Positions 1 through 8,777 of a DNA stretch of 64,000 bases are shown here, in pieces (within the stretch, counting starts at the first letter, position 1; each line of letters begins with the position of its first letter). The notes below the pieces were generated by a model. The model did no database searches. It saw only the letters and a list, made by a program, of their open reading frames with translations, and was not told the origin of the DNA. Origin of the DNA: Planctomycetota bacterium (GTDB taxonomy: Bacteria > Planctomycetota > OFTM77). The stretch lies in assembly GCA_029260795.1 (NCBI GenBank), contig JAJDCO010000031.1:145006-209005 (forward strand). Direction: 5' to 3'. Both the position numbers and the translations under genes were made by a program.

Positions 1-529
1 GCGGTAGCTCCAGGGAGCCGACCGGATCGGTCAGCACCCGAACGAGGACGCCTTCCCGCGCCTTCTCGATCAACCGCTCCTTCAAGGTGTCGGCCACGGT
101 GCCAGGCCCGAGGATGTAGGTCTCGAGCAAGATCTCCTCACGAGCCGACTCGATCAGAGCCATCATCTCGGGCAGAGGCTGGTCGAGGATCTTCAGCGCA
201 TGGCCGGTGCGGGCCGGAAACGCGCTGCATTGCTCGATCACGCGCTCGAGGGCCGCATCGGTGAGCTCGGTGGGAGTCGGAGGCGTTGCGTCGCGCTTCC
301 GTTGTCGAACCTTCCCGACCTGCCGCTGACGTCGCCTTCGAATCGAGCGTGGCGTGCGGTGCAAGCCGAAGAGCAGGTACCAGCCCGCACCCGCGAACGG
401 AAGCAGCCAGAACGTGATCAGCCAGCTGAACGCCGTCGCTGGACGTCGTTGCACGAGCACCAGGTGAACCGAGGCGACGCTCGCGGCGCCGACCCAGATC
501 AGGATCGCCAAGAACAAGGCGGTGTCCAT
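1..529 (-). CDS. cls: Cardiolipin synthase / phospholipase D-type protein, N-terminal part (cut by window edge)
   Basis: The readable part encodes about 176 residues. It opens with two hydrophobic segments (about residues 4-24 and 33-52), then a very basic linker, then the start of a phospholipase D-like domain (EILLETYILG, followed by LVRVLTDPVG). That order matches the PLDc_N plus PLDc architecture of bacterial cardiolipin synthases, which join two phosphatidylglycerols into cardiolipin at the inner membrane. The catalytic HKD motifs lie beyond the window edge and cannot be checked. The ATG at 529 was chosen because an AGGA element sits just before it; an in-frame ATG at 544 has no visible ribosome site. 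It lies 109 bases downstream of the kinase gene on the same strand. Another PLD-family membrane protein remains possible. Confidence 0.75.
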   Translation of the reverse strand, partial: MDTALFLAILIWVGAASVASVHLVLVQRRPATAFSWLITFWLLPFAGAGWYLLFGLHRTPRSIRRRRQRQVGKVRQRKRDATPPTPTELTDAALERVIEQCSAFPARTGHALKILDQPLPEMMALIESAREEILLETYILGPGTVADTLKERLIEKAREGVLVRVLTDPVGSLELP

Positions 530-638
530 CTTTCCTCGATCCATCGCCGCGGGAAGCTTGCGGAGATCGAATCAGATCGGCGAGCGCACCGCAAAGACCG
601 ATTCCATCACTCGAAGAATCTCGGCCACCTGAAGCGAC

Positions 639-3600
639 TCAGTCCTCGATCGGGACCCACTCGGCGACGAGCCGGAACCCACTCGACCCGGAGGGGTCGC
701 CCTGCGGTCGGACGATCCGCTGATCACAGCGGACGACCGAGCCCTCGTTGGCACGCCAATGTCCGCCCGACAGCCCGGGCTCTCCGGTCGCCGTCAACGT
801 CCACTCCGACACGCCGCCCGCCATGTCGCGGATGCCCAGCGGAGACTCGTCGTAGGCGCAGCTTCCCACCAGGGGCGGCTCGAGGGCGGGAGCGGCGGGC
901 AAGGAGAGGCCGGCATACTGAGGACAGAACTCGTCGCCCCAAGGATAGGGACGTCCGTCGCCGCCACTGGCCGCACGCCGCCACTCGTCGACCGTCGGGA
1001 GGCGGTAGGACCAGTGATGAGAGCTCTTGGCATCGCGCGCGGCTTGTCGGGAGCGTTGCGTCAGCCAGTCCACGAAGCGCTGCGCACCGGCGAGGGAGAC
1101 ACCCCGAGCCGGGCGTCGATCGTCGAGGCCCCGCGGCGTCGCCCCGACCAGGTGCCAGTCGGGGTGATCCCGGAGCTCGCCCAAGACCTCGGGGCTCTCC
1201 AGGAAGCGTTGATACTCGCCGGCCGTGATTTCGAGACGCGACACGGCGAGCGATTCGAGCTGGACGATCGGGTCGCCAGCGGCGTCCGACATCTGGGCAC
1301 CGGGAAGCGCCACGAAGCCGGGAGGCGGTTGCTGAGTCAGCGGCTCGAGCTTCCAGTGCGGCTCGCTGTCCCGCTGAACGCGAAAAGCCAGGCGCTGCTC
1401 CGGACCACGATCGCCTGTGAAGCTGATCAGGTAATGACCCGGCGGCAAGAACAGCTTGCCGGCCGACTCGGGTGAGAGTCGGTGGAAAGGCGTCGGAATC
1501 AGAGGGTAGACCGTGTCCTCGATCTCCCATCCGGGCTCGGTGCCGCTGGGAAGTGGCAGGGCGATCGGCTCGGCCGCCCAATCGGTCGGCTGCAGCTTCC
1601 AGACGGACCGCTCGCCCGCCGACTCTTGGAAAGGCCCGCCGCCACCGCGCGGACCCAAGAGCAGGTCGCCAGTGGCCAGCCCGGCCGCCCGGGCACCTCC
1701 GCCCGGCTCCAGTCGGGTGATGTGGAACATCCGGTCGCCGGGTCGATAGCGCTCCGACGCCCGAAACGGCTCCCCGTGCTGAAAGGGCACCGGAACCCAG
1801 CGATCCTCACCCGGCTGAAATTGCCAGCGCGGCTGATAGCGGTACAGGTGCACCGCATGGACGTCGCCTTCGAAGCTCAGGTGCACCTCGGAATCTTCGG
1901 CGAGGACGCCGGCGAGCTCACCCTCGTGATCGTGCTTGCGTGCTAGCTCGGCATAGGCGGCGGCCGTCGTCCAGTCACCTTGATCGATCGCGGCCTGGCG
2001 CCGAAGCGAGAACAGGTCTCGCCTCGCCCGGCGTGCGCCGGTGTGGTTGGGGCGATAGCTCTCGACCTCTTGCAGCTGCTCGAGGATGGACTGGAAGACG
2101 ATCTCGGCCTCGCGGCGTCGATCTTCGAACAGCGCCGAGAGCGCTCCCGGTGTGGGAGCGTCGCTCGGGAGCTCACCGCTCTGCGCTTGTCGACGCGCGG
2201 CAGCGATCCGCGCCGGAAGCTGCCGAGTCGTCTCGAGCAGCGAGACGTAGTCGGCGAGGCGAGCGCGCGCCCGATTGGCGATGCGACTGGCCTTGCGGTC
2301 CTTGAAGGACTCGACCTGGCGCTGCAGCTCCAGTGAGCCGCTACTCGCGTACTTCAGCGTCTCCAGCAGAAACTCGGCGCGATCGATTTGATCGGTCTCG
2401 AGAGCGAGGCGCACGTCATCGATCTGTTGGTCGAGCGACCAACGCTGGTGCAGCGACAAGAAGAGCGGGAACAATGCACCGATGATGAGCACTGCCGCCG
2501 TCGCGACAGCCGCAGCCCGATGGCGCTGGAGGAACTTGAACGAGCGCGCGAACAGACCGGCCGGGCGGGCCGTGATGGGGCGAAATGCGAGGAAGTTGCG
2601 CAGGTCGTCCGCGAACTCGGAGGAGGTCTGGTAGCGCGCATCGGGATCGCGATTCATCGCCTTGAGGACGACGGTCTCGATGTCCCGCGGGAGGTGTGGG
2701 GCCAGCTTGCGTGGCTTGCGGGGGTCGAGATGTAGGACCTCGTTGATGACCTCTTCGTAGGTCTCGCCCGGGAAGGGGGACTCGAGCGTCAACAGCTCGT
2801 AGAGCGTCGCCCCCAGCGAGTAGATGTCGGAGCGATGGTCGACCTGGCGACCGGTCGCCTGCTCGGGCGACATGTACATCGGTGTGCCGATGACGCCGCC
2901 CGTGATCGTCACGGACGAGGCCGAGTCGCCGCGAGCCAAGCCAAAGTCCGTCAGCACGACCTTGCCGCTGTTCTCGAGTAAGAGATTCTGCGGCTTCACG
3001 TCGCGGTGGAGGATGCCGTTCTCGTGCAAGAACTGAAGCGCATCCGCCACCTCGGAGATGATCTCGGCGCAGCGCAGGATGTAGTTCGGGCTCTCGGGCG
3101 AAGGGATCGGCAGCCCGGCGGTGCCGAGGGGACGTGTGTCCTCGGGGCTCAGGCTCGAACCGGAGCCGAAGTCGACCGTCGTGTCACCGGCCGAGCGAAC
3201 GGAGGCGTCGCCGCTGTCCGGGAAGCGGGATGCGCGAGCGGCGTTGACGAACTGTCGGAGCGAGATCCCTTCGATGAACTCCATCGCGATGTAGTAGACA
3301 CCCGCCGTCTCGCCGAACGAGTAGATCGGGATGATGTTCGGGTGATGGAGCGCACCGGCGACCTCGGCCTCGCGCTGAAAGCGTCGAATCTCGCGGGGAT
3401 CGAAAGCGGCGCCGCCGCGCAGAACCTTGAGCGCTACCTTGCGACGCAGGGAGATCTGCTCGGACAGGAAGACGATGCCCATGCCGCCGCGGCCGATCTC
3501 GCGCAGGATCTCGAAGTCGCCCAGGCGCTGTCCGGCCTCGATCTTCAGAGGCTGGCGGGACTCCGGACGCACCGCCTGCGAGACGGCTCCCTCGACGATG

Positions 3601-3761
3601 TCCAGCGCTTCGAAGTGCTCACGGAGGCTGTCCCGAAACTCGGGGTAGCCTTCGTAATACTCCTCGCGCGACGGCTCCTCGCCCTGGCTGACCCGGTCGA
3701 GGTAGTCGGCGACCAGCTCGCTCACCCGGTCGTCTGCCGTCCGCGCCGCCGAGTCGTCCAT
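639..3761 (-). CDS. Membrane Ser/Thr protein kinase fused to a C-terminal FGE-sulfatase (SUMF1-like) domain
   Basis: About 1040 residues. A Hanks-type kinase domain spans roughly residues 83-395: glycine loop GRGGMG, catalytic lysine in VALKVL, HRDVKPQN near 253-259, DFG near 272 and the APE-equivalent SPEQ near 298. An insertion of about 50 residues (175-225), rich in Ser/Pro/Asp, interrupts the lobe before the catalytic loop. One transmembrane segment lies near 417-436. The outer part has a coiled region, a stretch with a PDZ-like GLATGDLLLG, and from about residue 815 a formylglycine-generating-enzyme-like domain (RLPTVDEWRRAA, YPWGDEF, GFRLV). Only one cysteine (VRCDQR) is near the usual catalytic position, so this domain is probably a binding module rather than an oxidase (inference). 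The ATG at 3761 has AGGA six bases upstream; an in-frame TTG six bases earlier is less likely. Kinase-FGE fusions are a planctomycete hallmark. Confidence 0.9.
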   Translation of the reverse strand: MDDSAARTADDRVSELVADYLDRVSQGEEPSREEYYEGYPEFRDSLREHFEALDIVEGAVSQAVRPESRQPLKIEAGQRLGDFEILREIGRGGMGIVFLSEQISLRRKVALKVLRGGAAFDPREIRRFQREAEVAGALHHPNIIPIYSFGETAGVYYIAMEFIEGISLRQFVNAARASRFPDSGDASVRSAGDTTVDFGSGSSLSPEDTRPLGTAGLPIPSPESPNYILRCAEIISEVADALQFLHENGILHRDVKPQNLLLENSGKVVLTDFGLARGDSASSVTITGGVIGTPMYMSPEQATGRQVDHRSDIYSLGATLYELLTLESPFPGETYEEVINEVLHLDPRKPRKLAPHLPRDIETVVLKAMNRDPDARYQTSSEFADDLRNFLAFRPITARPAGLFARSFKFLQRHRAAAVATAAVLIIGALFPLFLSLHQRWSLDQQIDDVRLALETDQIDRAEFLLETLKYASSGSLELQRQVESFKDRKASRIANRARARLADYVSLLETTRQLPARIAAARRQAQSGELPSDAPTPGALSALFEDRRREAEIVFQSILEQLQEVESYRPNHTGARRARRDLFSLRRQAAIDQGDWTTAAAYAELARKHDHEGELAGVLAEDSEVHLSFEGDVHAVHLYRYQPRWQFQPGEDRWVPVPFQHGEPFRASERYRPGDRMFHITRLEPGGGARAAGLATGDLLLGPRGGGGPFQESAGERSVWKLQPTDWAAEPIALPLPSGTEPGWEIEDTVYPLIPTPFHRLSPESAGKLFLPPGHYLISFTGDRGPEQRLAFRVQRDSEPHWKLEPLTQQPPPGFVALPGAQMSDAAGDPIVQLESLAVSRLEITAGEYQRFLESPEVLGELRDHPDWHLVGATPRGLDDRRPARGVSLAGAQRFVDWLTQRSRQAARDAKSSHHWSYRLPTVDEWRRAASGGDGRPYPWGDEFCPQYAGLSLPAAPALEPPLVGSCAYDESPLGIRDMAGGVSEWTLTATGEPGLSGGHWRANEGSVVRCDQRIVRPQGDPSGSSGFRLVAEWVPIED

Positions 3762-4111
3762 AGCCAATCCTGTTTCCCTGGTTCTTCAGACACCGAGCTC
3801 GGAGACCGCGCCTCGCGCGTACCCAGCCCCCTCTCTCATTCGACCGAGAAGGGTGCGGATCTTTCGAGGACTTCGCGGGTCGTGGTGCGGATCCAGGCCG
3901 GAGCTCGAGAAACACAGCGCCGAAAAGGGCGACCGCCCTGGCCAGCGCGGCGAATTCACCCTCCGATTGTAGCGGATTCGCGCGATAGAGTGGGATTGCA
4001 GGCGTTCGAGAGACCGCGGGCGCCCGAGTCGCCACGGGCTCCGACGCGAGCGCTCCCCCGATTCGGGAATCCCACCCTGAGGATGCGTCAAAAGTCCCCC
4101 CTGGGACCGCG

Positions 4112-4402
4112 GTGGCTCGCCCGCATCTGGGTCCCTTCCGCGAGGAGTACGGACGCCGACCTCCCTATCACTGTCGGCGATTGCGCCGGCTCGCCGTCGA
4201 TCGGCGCGTTCGTTCGCGGCTCGTGCGCCGCGTTCGTTCCGCCCACTACAGCCGCGCGCTCGTGCCCGATGGCCCCTTCTCCAACAGCTCGCGCAAGCTC
4301 ACCTCGGGTCAGGTCTTCTACATGAGCGCCTGGCGGGCCGAGAGATCGTCCGATGATTCGTCGAATGCGTTCCAAGCCACAGTGACCGTGAAGGAGAAGT
4401 AA
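4112..4402 (+). pseudogene. Possible remnant of a decayed gene
   Basis: The last 50 or so codons, up to the TAA at 4402, look protein-like: hydrophobic and polar residues alternate (for example QVFYMSAWRA and FQATVTVKEK) and codon use is normal for the window. The upstream half of the same frame is an arginine-rich string typical of non-coding frames, while a different frame looks slightly better there. That is the pattern expected of a 3' gene end left after frameshift or deletion. I do not recognise the family. It may equally be chance. Confidence 0.25.
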
Positions 4403-4591
4403 ACCAGTGGCTCGCACGATGACGCGTTCAACCGACCGCGCACACGATGACAAGAACAGAGCCGCGCACACGATGACGCGGCACGTGCATGACCGAGTCG
4501 ACGTGGGTTTCGCGCGCTCGTCATCGTCGAGCCGACGAGCCGCCAGTAAGCGGGCCCTGAACACCTTCGGTCCCACTCCGACGCGCCAAGG

Positions 4592-4620
4592 TTGTTCGCG
4601 GCCCGACGGAAGCCTACCCT
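4592..4620 (+). promoter_or_regulatory. Predicted promoter of the first MBOAT gene
   Basis: TTGTTC at 4592-4597 and TACCCT at 4615-4620 are 17 bases apart, a sigma70-like arrangement, 65 bases before the ATG at 4685. Both boxes deviate from consensus, so support is moderate. Confidence 0.4.
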
Positions 4621-4684
4621 GGGCGCGCGCCCGGGCCGGTGGAGGCTGGGGCCGTCTTGCGTCCTGCCGGGGACCGGCGAAGCG

Positions 4685-6109
4685 ATGGCCTTCAACAGCA
4701 TCCCGTTCGGCGTCTTCCTGACGGTCGCGTTCTTCGTCTTCTGGGCGCTGCAGCGCTCGCAGCGCGCGCGCGTCACCTGGCTGCTCGCCGCCAGCTACTT
4801 CTTCTACGGCTGCTGGAACGCGCGCTACCTCGGCCTGATCGTCTTCTCGACGCTGCTCGACTACTGGGTCGGTGCTCGCCTTCATCGCGAGACGCGTCCC
4901 GCTCGACGCCGCGCCTGGCTGTCGGTCAGCCTGGTCGGCAACCTCGGCGTGCTGGCGACCTTCAAGTACTACGACTTCTTCGCCGAGAGCCTGGTCACGC
5001 TGTTGGCCCGCTTCGATCTCTCGATCTCGCCGCCCTTGCTCGACGTCCTGCTGCCGGTCGGCATCTCCTTCTACACGTTCCAGACGCTCAGCTACACGAT
5101 CGACATCTACCGCGGGAAGCTCGAGCCGGCCGAGAGCCTGCTGGAGTTCGCGGTCTTCGTCGCGTTCTTTCCGCAGCTCGTGGCCGGACCGATCGTGCGC
5201 GCCAAGCAGTTCCTGCCGCAGTTCCGACGACTGCCGACGCTGACGCCCGAGCGGCTGGGGACGGGGTTGGCTCTCATTCTCAAGGGGCTCTTCAAGAAGA
5301 TCGTGATCGCCGACTTCCTGGCCAAACGCTTGGTCGATCCGGTGTTCGCCGGGCCGGAGGCCTACGGAGCCGCCGACACCTGGCTCTCGATCTACGCCTA
5401 CGCGCTCCAGCTGTACGGGGACTTCTCCGGATACACCGACATCGCGATGGGCAGTGCCCGTCTGATCGGCTTCGAGCTACCCGAGAACTTCCGGGCGCCC
5501 TATGCCTCGCGCACGTTGCAGGACTTCTGGCAGCGCTGGCACATCACGCTCTCGACGTGGCTGCGAGACTACCTGTACATCCCGCTCGGTGGATCGCGTG
5601 TCGGCCCGGTGCGCACCTACGTCAATCTCTCGATGGTCGCGTTCGTTGCGGGTCTTTGGCATGGCGCTCACTGGACGCTCGTCGCCTGGGGCGGCATGCA
5701 CGGCATCGGCCTGGCGCTGACTCGCCTCTACCAGCGATGGCGCGAAGGCCACCGAGGGCCGGCACCGCCGCCCGGCTTCGCCCTCGGTGTCCTTCAGCGC
5801 GCGTTGACCTTCCACTTCGTCGCGGCCTCGATGATCCTGTTCCGCGGCGGCAACTGGACGACGATCACCGAGATCGTCCAAGGCCTGTTCCGCTTCGACG
5901 GCGGGCCGCGTCTCCTCACGGTTGCGACGGCTGCCGTCATCGCCGTGGGCTACCTCACGCATTTCGCGCCGATGTCTTGGAAGGACCGCGTGCTCCAGCG
6001 ATTCGGTACCTGGCCGGGCTGGGCGCAAGGCATCGTGCTCGCCTTGGTGCTCGCGCTGTTCCAATCGCTCTCGTTGGAGAGCGATCCGTTCATCTACTTC
6101 CAGTTCTGA
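4685..6109 (+). CDS. MBOAT family membrane O-acyltransferase (AlgI-like), copy 1
   Basis: 474 residues with many hydrophobic segments. The MBOAT signature is clear: LPVGISFYTFQTLSYTIDIY, FPQLVAGPIVRA, an ENF..PY..R..QDFW.RWH stretch, and the putative catalytic histidine at residue 326 in GLWHGAHWT, with a second conserved histidine at 339. AlgI/DltB-type enzymes pass acyl groups (often acetyl) across the cytoplasmic membrane to an extracytoplasmic partner that modifies exopolysaccharide or wall polymers. The substrate here is unknown; no alginate synthesis genes are nearby. The ATG at 4685 starts exactly where the paralogue at 7362 starts (MAFNSIPFGVF against MLFNTVPFGVF), which settles the start despite an open frame upstream. 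Nine bases separate it from the SGNH-like gene downstream, so the two are probably cotranscribed. Confidence 0.92.
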   Translation: MAFNSIPFGVFLTVAFFVFWALQRSQRARVTWLLAASYFFYGCWNARYLGLIVFSTLLDYWVGARLHRETRPARRRAWLSVSLVGNLGVLATFKYYDFFAESLVTLLARFDLSISPPLLDVLLPVGISFYTFQTLSYTIDIYRGKLEPAESLLEFAVFVAFFPQLVAGPIVRAKQFLPQFRRLPTLTPERLGTGLALILKGLFKKIVIADFLAKRLVDPVFAGPEAYGAADTWLSIYAYALQLYGDFSGYTDIAMGSARLIGFELPENFRAPYASRTLQDFWQRWHITLSTWLRDYLYIPLGGSRVGPVRTYVNLSMVAFVAGLWHGAHWTLVAWGGMHGIGLALTRLYQRWREGHRGPAPPPGFALGVLQRALTFHFVAASMILFRGGNWTTITEIVQGLFRFDGGPRLLTVATAAVIAVGYLTHFAPMSWKDRVLQRFGTWPGWAQGIVLALVLALFQSLSLESDPFIYFQF

Positions 6110-6118
6110 ACGAGAATC

Positions 6119-7195
6119 ATGAGCTCGACCCTCAACCCACTTCGTCAACCCGCGATCCAGCGCCAGCTCGTCGGCCTGGGATTGGGCCTTCTGGTCGCGC
6201 TCGGGCTCTCGCATGGTTTGATCGAGCGATTCGATCTCCGATTCCGCCAGCCGCAGGCGCCCAAGACCGTGCGTTTTCTCGAGGCGTTTCGGGCGAGCGA
6301 GGAGCGGGTCGACATCGCGTTCCTGGGCTCGTCGCGATTGCACGCGGGTGTCGGCGTCGAGCAGCTCGAGCGAGAGCTCAGTACGCGGATCGGTGAGGAT
6401 GTCACAGCGTTCAGCCTGTGGATCGAGGCCGGAAGTCTGCCCGCGTACACGATCATCGCGCGGGACCTCCTGAAGGACGAGCAGCGCCCGCGCTGGATCG
6501 CGGTCGTGATGGGGGCTGGAAGCTGCAATGCGAACAGCCCGCGCTATCGGCATACATTGCGCTACCTGTGCTCGCCGACGGATCTGGTCGGCTCGCGCGG
6601 CCCGCGCCACCGTGACGAGCTCCTGCTCTTTTTCGATGTCGCCTTTCGTGCTTCCGGCACGCTGCTGCAGCTGCTCGACCGACCGACGGCGGCCGAGCGC
6701 GCGGCCGCCGACGAGAACCGGCGGCGGCGGGGCGGCAAGTATCCGGCGCTGGCGAGTGCCGCAGTCGAACGGTTGACGCGGCGCTTCGAGCGCATCGCCA
6801 CGAGCTACACGGCCGAGGTGGAGCGGCGGGTCCCCATACGGGCGGCCGGCACTCGAGAGGAGGTCCTGACCGACTTCGACCCGGGCGGCCGGGTGCGCGA
6901 CTCGCTCGAGGAGCTGACGGCGCTGTGTACCGAGCGCGGCGTTCGGCTGGTGGTGGTCAACCTGCCGTTGAGTGATCGCTTCTGCGAGCTGACGTATCGA
7001 AACGGCGAGGACGAAAGGTACCTCGCGATGGTGCGATCGGTGTGCGACGAGGCCTCGGTGCCCTTCTTCGACTTCAACCGGCCAGGGCAGCGGCCGCCTC
7101 TGACCGACTTTCGTGATGGCGATCATCTGAACGAGATCGGCTCGTATCGTTTTACCCGGAGGCTGGTCGAGGAGGTCTTCGCTCTGCTCTGGTGA
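6119..7195 (+). CDS. SGNH-hydrolase-like membrane-anchored protein, MBOAT partner, copy 1
   Basis: 358 residues with one N-terminal hydrophobic anchor (about 18-34) and an extracytoplasmic domain. A GSSR motif at 70-73 holds a candidate nucleophile serine, and a C-terminal DGDHLN stretch near 333-338 supplies candidate catalytic Asp and His. This fits the SGNH-like fold of AlgJ/AlgX/DltD partners that work with MBOAT proteins, presumably receiving the acyl group and transferring it to a polymer (inference). It follows the MBOAT gene by nine bases and is paralogous to the gene at 8749-9879: both share TIIARDLL, NSPRY, the RH..RHLC/RYLC region and the DGDHL tail. I cannot assign a named family with certainty. 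Confidence 0.75.
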   Translation: MSSTLNPLRQPAIQRQLVGLGLGLLVALGLSHGLIERFDLRFRQPQAPKTVRFLEAFRASEERVDIAFLGSSRLHAGVGVEQLERELSTRIGEDVTAFSLWIEAGSLPAYTIIARDLLKDEQRPRWIAVVMGAGSCNANSPRYRHTLRYLCSPTDLVGSRGPRHRDELLLFFDVAFRASGTLLQLLDRPTAAERAAADENRRRRGGKYPALASAAVERLTRRFERIATSYTAEVERRVPIRAAGTREEVLTDFDPGGRVRDSLEELTALCTERGVRLVVVNLPLSDRFCELTYRNGEDERYLAMVRSVCDEASVPFFDFNRPGQRPPLTDFRDGDHLNEIGSYRFTRRLVEEVFALLW

Positions 7196-7361
7196 GCGCG
7201 GCACGACCCGGCGTTTTGCTTTTGACACGGACGCGGGCCGTTGCGAGGCTTGCGCCTTCGATCGCGCGCCCGAGCCGTCGACGCACGTTGGCCGGGTGCC
7301 GTCGAGTCGATGGGTCGATCGCGACCCGGCCGCACCTCTTCAGCCCCCGAGCCCCGCGACG

Positions 7362-8777
7362 ATGCTCTTCAACACGGTTCCATTCGGCGTCTTCCTCATC
7401 GTCGTGCTGGCGCTCTTCTGGGTGCTGCGCGACCATCGCCGAGGGCGTATCGTCTGGCTTCTCGCCTCCAGCTACTTCTTCTACTCGTGCTGGAACGCGA
7501 CCTACCTGCTGCTGATCGTCTTCTCGACCTTCCTCGACTTCTGGGTCGGCAAGCGCCTGCATCTCGAGGAGCGGGACGGCCGAAGAAAGCTGCTTCTCGG
7601 GCTCAGCCTGCTGGGCAACCTCGGCGTGCTGGCAGTCTTCAAGTACTACGACTTCTTCGCAGAGAACGTGGTCTCCCTCTTTGCCGAGATGGGGGTGAGC
7701 CTCTCGGTCCCGATGCTCGACGTGCTGCTGCCGGTCGGCATCTCCTTCTACACGTTCCAGACGCTCAGCTACACGATCGACATCTACCGCCGTCAGCTCG
7801 AGCCGACGGACAGCATGCTCGAGTTCGCGCTGTTCGTGACGTTCTTCCCGCAGCTCGTCGCCGGACCGATCGTGCGCGCCGCGCACTTCCTGCCGCAGTT
7901 CCGACACGATCCTCACTGGAGCGACTCGGCGTTCGCCGACGGCCTCTGGCGCATCCTGAAGGGGCTCTTCAAGAAGATCGTCATCGCCGACTACCTGGCC
8001 AGGAACCTCGTCGACGGCGCGTTCTCGAGCCCGGGTGAGCTGGGCGGTCTCGACGCGCTGCTGGCAATCTACGGCTACGCTTTCCAGATCTATGGCGACT
8101 TCTCGGGGTATAGCGACATCGCGATCGGCTCGGCGCGCATGCTCGGCTTCGAGCTTCCCGAGAATTTCAACGCGCCGTACCTCGCCAACAACCTGCAGGA
8201 CTTCTGGCGCCGGTGGCACATGTCGCTGTCGGCGTGGCTCCGAGATTATCTCTACATCCCGCTGGGCGGTTCACGCGGTGGGCCCGGCAAGACCTACCGC
8301 AACTTGATGATCACGATGGTGCTGGGCGGGCTCTGGCACGGGGCGAACTGGACCTTCGTGGCGTGGGGCACCATTCATGGCGGCGGCCTGGCGATCACTC
8401 GGATGCTGCAAAGGCGTCGGCAGCATGTGTCGACTGAGCCGTCGGCGGCGGGTCTTTGGCTAGGACGCCTGGTGACGTTTCATCTCGTGTGCGTGGCTTG
8501 GGTGTTCTTCCGATCGGTCGACTTCGCGCATGCGGCGCAGATGTTCCAGGCGCTGACGCGCTGGGGGATGCCGAGCGGCTACGCGACCGGGCCGATCTTG
8601 CTGACGCTCGCCGTCGGTGCCGCAACGCACCTCGCCCCGGCTCAATGGAAGGCCTGGAGCGCCGACGCGTTCCAACGGATGCCGGCTGTCGCTCAGGCGT
8701 TCGTACTCGTGGTGTCCTTGTCCTTCTACCAAACGATGTCGTTGACCAATGCCCCCTTCATCTACTTCCAGTTCTGA
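7362..8777 (+). CDS. MBOAT family membrane O-acyltransferase (AlgI-like), copy 2
   Basis: 471 residues, collinear with copy 1 along its whole length. The invariant stretch LPVGISFYTFQTLSYTIDIY is identical, and the two conserved histidines fall at the same residue numbers (326 in GLWHGANWT and 339). Differences concentrate in loops and the C-terminal third, so this is an old duplication rather than a recent one. The role is inferred as transmembrane acyl transfer to an exported polymer. The ATG at 7362 matches the start of copy 1. The gene overlaps the following SGNH-like gene by 29 bases, which suggests translational coupling. Confidence 0.92.
   Translation: MLFNTVPFGVFLIVVLALFWVLRDHRRGRIVWLLASSYFFYSCWNATYLLLIVFSTFLDFWVGKRLHLEERDGRRKLLLGLSLLGNLGVLAVFKYYDFFAENVVSLFAEMGVSLSVPMLDVLLPVGISFYTFQTLSYTIDIYRRQLEPTDSMLEFALFVTFFPQLVAGPIVRAAHFLPQFRHDPHWSDSAFADGLWRILKGLFKKIVIADYLARNLVDGAFSSPGELGGLDALLAIYGYAFQIYGDFSGYSDIAIGSARMLGFELPENFNAPYLANNLQDFWRRWHMSLSAWLRDYLYIPLGGSRGGPGKTYRNLMITMVLGGLWHGANWTFVAWGTIHGGGLAITRMLQRRRQHVSTEPSAAGLWLGRLVTFHLVCVAWVFFRSVDFAHAAQMFQALTRWGMPSGYATGPILLTLAVGAATHLAPAQWKAWSADAFQRMPAVAQAFVLVVSLSFYQTMSLTNAPFIYFQF

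Larger units (their letters stand above)
3768..4684. other. Long intergenic region between kinase and MBOAT genes
   Basis: About 920 bases separate divergent genes. Open frames on both strands here look like shadows, apart from a possible gene remnant near 4112-4402. From 4412 to 4485 a short word related to CGCACGATGAC recurs about three times. A promoter-like pair lies at 4592-4620. I see no RNA gene. Confidence 0.4.

Noticed and set aside
3006..4325. 439-codon plus-strand frame
   Set aside because: It runs antisense to the kinase gene and then into intergenic DNA; low-complexity composition and no motif.
4088..4885. 265-codon minus frame across the MBOAT start
   Set aside because: It overlaps the well-supported MBOAT start and looks like a shadow.
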